From VAXT01 sp035318925 (GTDB taxonomy: Bacteria > Actinomycetota > Thermoleophilia > Gaiellales > Gaiellaceae): 21,245 bases of DNA. The translations under genes and the position numbers were made by a program. Under the pieces are notes generated by a model. That model worked only from the letters and a program-made list of their open reading frames with translations. It was not told the DNA's origin and made no database searches. Shown piece after piece: positions 17,258-21,245 of this stretch (the first letter of the stretch is position 1; each line of letters starts with the position of its first letter). The DNA lies in assembly GCA_035318925.1 (NCBI GenBank), contig DATHDS010000007.1, positions 1 through 21,245 on the forward strand. The letters run 5' to 3'.

Positions 17258-18817
17258 ATGTCACGCCGTCGTCTCGAACAGGCGCTCGTTCTCCTGCCCG
17301 CAGCACTCGCGGTCGGGCTCCTGGTCTTTCGTCTCGCCCGCGACGTGCACGGCAAGCCGCTCGTCGAGGACGAGGCCGTCGCGGGGCTGATCGGCGCCCG
17401 CCCGCTCGGGGAGCTATTCGGAACCGTGGTCTGGGATCGCGGGGGCGCCCCGCTGCATTTCCTGCTCGTGCACGTGGTGCTCGCGTTCGACTCCTCGGCC
17501 GACGCTCTGCGCTGGCTCTCGGTCGTCCTCGCGGCCGGCGTGGCGCTCACCTGCTTCGAGCTCGGGCGGCGGCTCGGCGGCCCGGTCGCCGGCGCCGCGG
17601 CCGCGATCGCGGGCGCGACCTCGGGGCTGCTGACGATCTACGGCAGCGTCGCCCGGATGTACGCGCTGTTCGCGTTCGCGGGCGGGCTGGCGGCGGTGCT
17701 CTTCGTGCGTGCGCTCGAGCGGCGGACCGGAGAGGCCGCCTTCACCGCGGCGCTCGCGGCCTGGCTGCTGCCGGCGACACATCCGTACGGCGGCGTTGCG
17801 GTCGCGGCGGAGGCGGCGATCGCTCTCTTCCTCTGGCGAGGGCGGCCTCTGCGGCCGGCGCTGCCCGCGCTTGCGGTGGGCGTGGCCATGCTCCCGTTCG
17901 CCTTCTTCGACCTGCGCCTCGCCGATCGGTTCGACGTCGGCGGGCGCGGCCACTCGCTCGCCGGGCCCGGGGAGACGTGGCACCAGCTCACGCTCGTCGT
18001 GCGCGGGTCCGCAGGCGGCGCGGGCCTGACGCTCGTTCTCTTCCTCGTGCTCGCCGCTCTCGGGCTCGTCACCCTCGCCCGCGAGCGCCCCGCCGTGGCC
18101 GCGCTCACGGCGCTCTGGCTGCTCGCGCCGCCGCTGCTCTTCCTGAGCGTGCAGAGCCACTCCTCTCCGGACCTCTCACCCCGCCATCTGATCTACGTGC
18201 TGCCGCTGTGGGCGGCGGCGGTCGGCGTGGGGGCGGCCCGGTTGCTGAACCGGGCGAGCCCGCCCGCTCAGGCCGCGGCGCTCGGCCTGCTCGTCGTCGC
18301 GGCGGCCTTCGCGTCGACCGGGGTCCACGATCCGCGCGAGCTCAGGTTCCCGGCCGGGCTCGGCTCCGAGCAGCAGCTCTCCGCTCCGGCCGCCCGCCTC
18401 CGCGCCGAGATTCGGCCGGGCGACGTCCTGTTCCCATTCTCGGCTCTGAACCTCGCTGCACTCCCGGAGGCAGCACGCGCGACCGCTCTGCCGCGGGCTC
18501 AGCCAGAGCTCCTGGCCCGCGCGATCCGCCGGATCGACCTGCCCGCCGGCTCGATCTTCGTCGCCGTGCCGGTCGCGGGCACGCAGATACGGCTCGACCG
18601 GCTGGGCCCGCGCTCCGAGCGGATCGGAGGCTGGCTCATCCTCGAGCGGCCCGGCCCCGCGCGTGACCGGGTCTCGATCGCGACCGCGATCGAGGGCATG
18701 CTTCGGGAGGCGCGGGCCGCGACGACACCTCCGTACCACACTGCCCTCGCCGGGTACTACCAGTTGGGGATCGACGTCGCGGTCGGCGCGCGACTACGCT
18801 TGGTCCGTGCCGGATGA
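17258..18817 (+). CDS. Polytopic glycosyltransferase, ArnT/GT39-like (GT-C fold)
   Basis: The 519-residue integral membrane protein has about 10 hydrophobic helices (~10-340) and a C-terminal extracytoplasmic domain (~345-519). The first external loop has the acidic pair of GT-C enzymes in PLVEDEAVAGLIGARPLGEL, then DRGGAPLHFLLVHVVL; ATHPYGGVAVAAEA and SPRHLIYVLPLWAAA follow. Such enzymes use polyprenyl-phosphate sugars to glycosylate proteins or envelope glycans outside the membrane; donor and acceptor are unknown. It is a clear paralog of the minus-strand gene at 18998-20551 (shared loop and HPYG and RHL blocks). TAGGAT stands exactly 6 nt before ATG 17258, suggesting leaderless expression. 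The last 11 nt overlap a small membrane-protein gene. Confidence 0.85.
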   Translation: MSRRRLEQALVLLPAALAVGLLVFRLARDVHGKPLVEDEAVAGLIGARPLGELFGTVVWDRGGAPLHFLLVHVVLAFDSSADALRWLSVVLAAGVALTCFELGRRLGGPVAGAAAAIAGATSGLLTIYGSVARMYALFAFAGGLAAVLFVRALERRTGEAAFTAALAAWLLPATHPYGGVAVAAEAAIALFLWRGRPLRPALPALAVGVAMLPFAFFDLRLADRFDVGGRGHSLAGPGETWHQLTLVVRGSAGGAGLTLVLFLVLAALGLVTLARERPAVAALTALWLLAPPLLFLSVQSHSSPDLSPRHLIYVLPLWAAAVGVGAARLLNRASPPAQAAALGLLVVAAAFASTGVHDPRELRFPAGLGSEQQLSAPAARLRAEIRPGDVLFPFSALNLAALPEAARATALPRAQPELLARAIRRIDLPAGSIFVAVPVAGTQIRLDRLGPRSERIGGWLILERPGPARDRVSIATAIEGMLREARAATTPPYHTALAGYYQLGIDVAVGARLRLVRAG

Positions 18818-19001
18818 CGCGCAGCGCCTGCGCCGGATCCGCTCCTTCGTGCTAGGAGGGCTCGTCGGCGCGTCGGCCGTGCTCGCCACGGTGCGACGCC
18901 GGAGGACGTCGGCGAGAAGCGCACCGGCCGGCCTTGCCGCCTTCGAGGACGCACCGTGCTACCGCGAGACGGTGGAGCGCGAGCGGGAGGCTCGGTCCTA
19001 G
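18807..19001 (+). CDS. Small single-pass membrane protein (64 aa)
   Basis: No family is recognised. The 64 residues begin MPDDAQRLRRIRSF, then a hydrophobic segment VLGGLVGASAVLATV (~15-29) flanked by Arg on both sides, then a polar tail with AGLAAFEDAPCYRETVEREREARS. This suggests one membrane helix with a cytosolic-type charged tail. GTG 18807 overlaps the glycosyltransferase end by 11 nt, which implies co-translation; TACGCT also sits exactly 6 nt before it. The frame stays open upstream but there shadows the glycosyltransferase. Its TAG (18999-19001) overlaps the stop of the opposite-strand paralog gene on the shared CTAG. Confidence 0.62.
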   Translation: MPDDAQRLRRIRSFVLGGLVGASAVLATVRRRRTSARSAPAGLAAFEDAPCYRETVEREREARS

Positions 19002-20551
19002 CCCAACCGCTCCTCGGCGATCAGGATCGTGTGCAGGTTGCCGTCGTCGTCGACGATCCCCAGTTGCTGACCGAGGCGCATCGCGCTCGCGGCGAAGGTG
19101 AGGTAGTGAGCCGGCGTCTGCGTCGGCGCGCGCGTCCGTAGGACGAGATACGGGCCGAAGACACGCCCCTCGAAGGCGCTCGACGGAAGCCGAAGCGCGA
19201 TCGTCGAGCGCGGGGGACGGTTGTTGTTGTCGCCGGCGTCGAGCACCCAGACGCCCCTGCCGAGCGTACGCGCCGACCGGAGCTCCGACAGCGCAAGCTT
19301 CGCGTCCGCGCGCGGAACGACCGTCGCCGGAAAGTCGCCGCGGTCGCGCTCCCAGGCTCCGAGGAAGAGCGGGTCGTAGCCGAAGAGGACGTCGTCGCGC
19401 CGCGCCGTCGCCGCGAGCCATGCGGACGCCTCCTGCCGCGCCTCGATCCTGGCCGTCGACTCGCCCTCGAAGAGCGCCGGAGTCCGGTGCCAGGCCCAGC
19501 CGACCTCGGCGGCGAGGAGAACGACCAGCGCGCCCACTAGCGCGACCCGTCGCCGCAAGAGCGCGACAAGACCGGAGGCAAGCGCCGTGCTGAAGAAGGG
19601 CAGGACGAAGACGAGGTGCCGCGATTCGGGCGACGCCGCACTGCCGAAATGCGCCAGCCCGAGCAGGACTGCGGGCACGACGACGACACACGCGGTGAGA
19701 AGCGCGGCCGAAGGACGGAGCCGCCAGCAGCCGAACACCGCGAGCGCGAGGACCGGTACGAAAACCGGGAGGAAACCGGACGAGGCATCGCCCGCGGCAT
19801 CCGCGAGGTAGCCCAGCACCGGCAGGCGGTGCCCCTGGCCGACGCCCGCGTCGAGTCGTCCGGCGAGCACCCGATCCGTGAGCCAGAACGGCGTCGCCGT
19901 GAGCGTGACGATCGCCAGCGCCCAGATCGCTTGCTTCGTCCTCGCGCGCGCGAGAACAAACACTCCCTGCGACGCGAGGACGAGCACCCCGTAGGGATGG
20001 CTCGCGATCGCCGCGAGCGTGGCGAGCGCCCACAGCGCCCACCGTCCGCGCCCCCCGCGCTCGACCGCGACGAGGAGCGCGAGGTACGAGAGCGCGCTCG
20101 TCAGGAGGAAGAGGCTGTACATGCGCCCGAAGACGCCGTGGAAGAGCATGAGCCAGCTGGCGCAGGCAAGCGCCGCCGCCACGAGCGCAACCTGCCGGCC
20201 CGCGAGCCGTGCCGAGAGCGCCGCCAGCACCGGGACGCTTGCGACCGCGAAGACCGCCGAGGCGAGCCGCAGCGCGGTCAGTCCGCCTCCGAGGTGGACG
20301 ACGACCCAGGCGATGAGGAAATGGAGCGGCGCGCCGCCGCGCTCGGCCTGCACGGTGTGGAGGAGCCCACCGAGCGAGTCCCGGCCGACGAAGAGCGCGA
20401 GCGTCTCGTCCTCGTGGGGAGGCCAGCGCGTCAGGCTTGCCAGGAAGAACGCCGCGAGCCCGGCGGAGCACGCGGCGACCCCGAGCGGCCACCAGCGCTC
20501 GACGAGCACGGCCCGCAGGTCGAAGGATGAAGTCGCGGTCGTGGTCGCCAA
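18998..20551 (-). CDS. Polytopic glycosyltransferase, ArnT/GT39-like, paralog of 17258-18817
   Basis: The 517-residue membrane enzyme has the same plan as its convergent neighbour: an acidic first loop (PPHEDETLALFVGRDSLGGL), ERGGAPLHFLIAWVVVHLG, ASHPYGVLVLASQG and SRHLVFVLPFFSTALASG, about 10 helices, then a ~150-residue soluble C-terminal domain. It likely uses a polyprenyl-phosphate sugar; substrate is not inferable. The start is uncertain: TTG 20551 is the first start codon in frame after the intergenic region, and GTG near 20512 would remove ~13 polar residues without harming the fold. On the minus strand TAGGTT near 20592-20587 could be its -10. The stop overlaps the opposite small gene. 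Confidence 0.85.
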   Translation of the reverse strand: MATTTATSSFDLRAVLVERWWPLGVAACSAGLAAFFLASLTRWPPHEDETLALFVGRDSLGGLLHTVQAERGGAPLHFLIAWVVVHLGGGLTALRLASAVFAVASVPVLAALSARLAGRQVALVAAALACASWLMLFHGVFGRMYSLFLLTSALSYLALLVAVERGGRGRWALWALATLAAIASHPYGVLVLASQGVFVLARARTKQAIWALAIVTLTATPFWLTDRVLAGRLDAGVGQGHRLPVLGYLADAAGDASSGFLPVFVPVLALAVFGCWRLRPSAALLTACVVVVPAVLLGLAHFGSAASPESRHLVFVLPFFSTALASGLVALLRRRVALVGALVVLLAAEVGWAWHRTPALFEGESTARIEARQEASAWLAATARRDDVLFGYDPLFLGAWERDRGDFPATVVPRADAKLALSELRSARTLGRGVWVLDAGDNNNRPPRSTIALRLPSSAFEGRVFGPYLVLRTRAPTQTPAHYLTFAASAMRLGQQLGIVDDDGNLHTILIAEERLG

Positions 20552-20612
20552 AACGGCCGGAATCCCGCACTGGGAGCGGGGTCCCGGAACCTAACACCTC
20601 CTGGTGCGTTGC

Positions 20613-20626
20613 TAGCCTTCTGCTAC
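20613..20626 (+). promoter_or_regulatory. Putative -10 element before the FmdB gene
   Basis: TAGCCT (20613-20618) lies 8 nt before GTG 20627, within the short divergent gap. No clear -35 or RBS; leaderless transcription is a possibility. Confidence 0.3.
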
Positions 20627-20917
20627 GTGCCCATCTACGAGTACAAGTGTCCGAACGGGCACGTTTTCGAGCTCTTCCAGAAGATGTCGGACGCGCCGCC
20701 CGAGGTGTGCGAGATCTGCGGAGAGGGCCCGTTGCAGCGCGTGCTCTACCCGGTCGCGGTGCACTTCAAGGGCTCGGGCTTCTACTCGACCGACTACGGC
20801 AAGGGCGGCGGGCGCAAGCCGTCCAGCGACGGTGAGAAATCCGGCGACTCGAGCTCGGAGAAGAAAGACAAGAGCGAGAAGAAGGACAAGGACGTCAAGA
20901 AGGTCGCCGAGAGCTAG
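20627..20917 (+). CDS. FmdB-family zinc-ribbon protein
   Basis: The 96-residue protein begins MPIYEYKCPNGHVFELFQKMS, the classic FmdB/CxxC-CxxC putative regulatory domain (~1-45), with a second knuckle CEICGEG. The first knuckle reads C-P-N-G-H, so the second ligand is probably the His or is altered relative to the usual CxxC. PVAVHFKGSGFYSTDYG is the conserved end of the domain; a polar tail rich in Lys, Ser and Asp follows. The name comes from a formamidase regulator, but the function is largely unknown; a zinc-binding regulatory role is only family-level. GTG 20627 is chosen because the domain starts there; an upstream in-frame start (20609) would add six residues not seen in the family. 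Confidence 0.88.
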   Translation: MPIYEYKCPNGHVFELFQKMSDAPPEVCEICGEGPLQRVLYPVAVHFKGSGFYSTDYGKGGGRKPSSDGEKSGDSSSEKKDKSEKKDKDVKKVAES

Positions 20918-20936
20918 AGCCTGGGCCGTGGAGAGA

Positions 20937-20967
20937 CGAGGAGGGCCCTCGGTGAGGGCCCTCCTCG
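20937..20967. terminator. Strong bidirectional hairpin between convergent genes
   Basis: A perfect 14-bp stem CGAGGAGGGCCCTC (20937-20950) and GAGGGCCCTCCTCG (20954-20967) has a GGT loop, 19 nt after the fmdB stop and 13 nt past the PASTA gene stop on the other strand. There is no long T-run, so it may stop or stabilise transcripts without being a classical terminator. Confidence 0.75.
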
Positions 20968-20980
20968 AGTTACGTCTTCG

Positions 20981-21245
20981 TTAGCGCCGGCCGACCACCA
21001 GCTTGACCGGGTAGCCCGCGCGCTTGCTCGCGCCGGCCCTCGGGCTCTGGGCGATCACACGGCCGACTCGCCTCGAGCGAGCTCGGCGGATGCGACCGAC
21101 CGAGCAGTGCCTCGCCCGGATCCGTGACTTCGCCCGCCGGAGCGTCAGTCCGATCACCCGCGGCACATGGCAGCGCACCGGAGGTGGCGGAGGTGGCGGA
21201 GGTGGCGGCGGAGGCGGAGGCGGAGGCGGAGGCGGAGGCGGTGGT
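20981..21245 (-). CDS. Polyproline-linked PASTA-like domain protein, C-terminal part only
   Basis: Only the C-terminus is in the window. Reading leftwards, 22 consecutive proline codons (21244-21179) lead to VRCHVPRVIGLTLRRAKSRI, then RARHCSVGRIRRARSRRVG, AQSPRAG and PVKLVVGRR, stop TAA 20983-20981. This is a single PASTA-like module with the two-Cys, Arg-rich form also seen at 1123-1320 and at 2663-2872. The GTG at 21178 is an internal Val, not a start, because the same frame stays open to the window edge. By analogy with the 1355-2875 gene, the missing N-terminal part is probably a secreted domain; that is inference. Its 3' end shares the hairpin at 20937-20967 with fmdB. Confidence 0.8.
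   Translation of the reverse strand, partial: PPPPPPPPPPPPPPPPPPPPPPVRCHVPRVIGLTLRRAKSRIRARHCSVGRIRRARSRRVGRVIAQSPRAGASKRAGYPVKLVVGRR
21181..21245. repeat. GC-rich tandem repeat encoding the polyproline linker
   Basis: On the plus strand three copies of a 9-bp unit (AGGTGGCGG) are followed by about six copies of a 6-bp unit (AGGCGG), running to the window edge. Such low-complexity DNA is prone to slippage and assembly collapse, so the true length may differ. Confidence 0.85.

Noticed and set aside
16981..18666. 561-codon plus-strand frame overlapping psuK and the glycosyltransferase
   Set aside because: Arg/Ala/Pro-rich, no domain, and it crosses two well-supported genes in different frames.
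20560..20585. Hairpin CCCGC-N7-GCGGG in the divergent gap before fmdB
   Set aside because: The stem is only five pairs in very GC-rich DNA; chance is likely and no function can be supported.
21181..21245. CRISPR-like or regulatory tandem repeat
   Set aside because: The repeat units are 6 and 9 bp without spacers and translate to continuous proline in the PASTA-gene frame, so it is a coding low-complexity linker.

Overview
The window is high-GC bacterial chromosome, most likely from a deep-branching actinobacterium of the class Thermoleophilia (Gaiellales/Solirubrobacterales type). This is an inference. It rests on the dnaK-grpE-dnaJ-hspR order, which is an actinobacterial signature, on strong GC bias at third codon positions, on frequent GTG/TTG starts, and on secreted proteins ending in a lone PASTA-like module behind a proline-rich linker. 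I see no rRNA, tRNA, CRISPR array, transposase, integrase or phage gene.

Layout. At 1-659 (-) lies the N-terminal two thirds of moaA. At 763-918 is a 51-residue acidic, Gly-rich microprotein with a strong RBS and its own terminator. Positions 919-1354 hold no intact gene, but they carry a frameshifted relic of a PASTA tail. A secreted protein follows with eight ~50-residue beta-propeller-like repeats and a C-terminal PASTA module. Next come an EamA-type permease and a membrane protein with an MprF-like lipid aminoacyltransferase domain. That gene converges on an M29 aminopeptidase (-), and a 168-bp nested inverted-repeat element fills the whole gap between their stop codons.

At 6654-13002 is the chaperone operon dnaK-grpE-dnaJ-hspR-clpB. 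Every junction overlaps, so translation is probably coupled. DnaK/DnaJ/GrpE fold proteins, ClpB rescues aggregates with DnaK, and HspR represses the operon through a HAIR-like site near the dnaK promoter. Two small uncharacterised genes, a membrane protein, a GYD-domain protein and a secreted NHL-repeat protein follow.

At 15561-17242 (-) is a psuK-psuG pair for pseudouridine breakdown. Divergent to it is an ArnT/GT39-like polytopic glycosyltransferase with a coupled 64-residue membrane microprotein. These converge, with overlapping stop codons, on a paralogous glycosyltransferase (-). Finally there is an FmdB zinc-ribbon protein, a strong hairpin, and the C-terminal end of a polyproline-PASTA protein cut by the window edge.

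Most of the window is ordinary housekeeping sequence. The signals least explained by known families are the nested inverted-repeat element at 5334-5501, the family of PASTA tails (one broken, one at a repeat-rich window edge), the glycine-rich microprotein, and a recurrent -10-like hexamer placed directly before start codons, which suggests leaderless transcripts.
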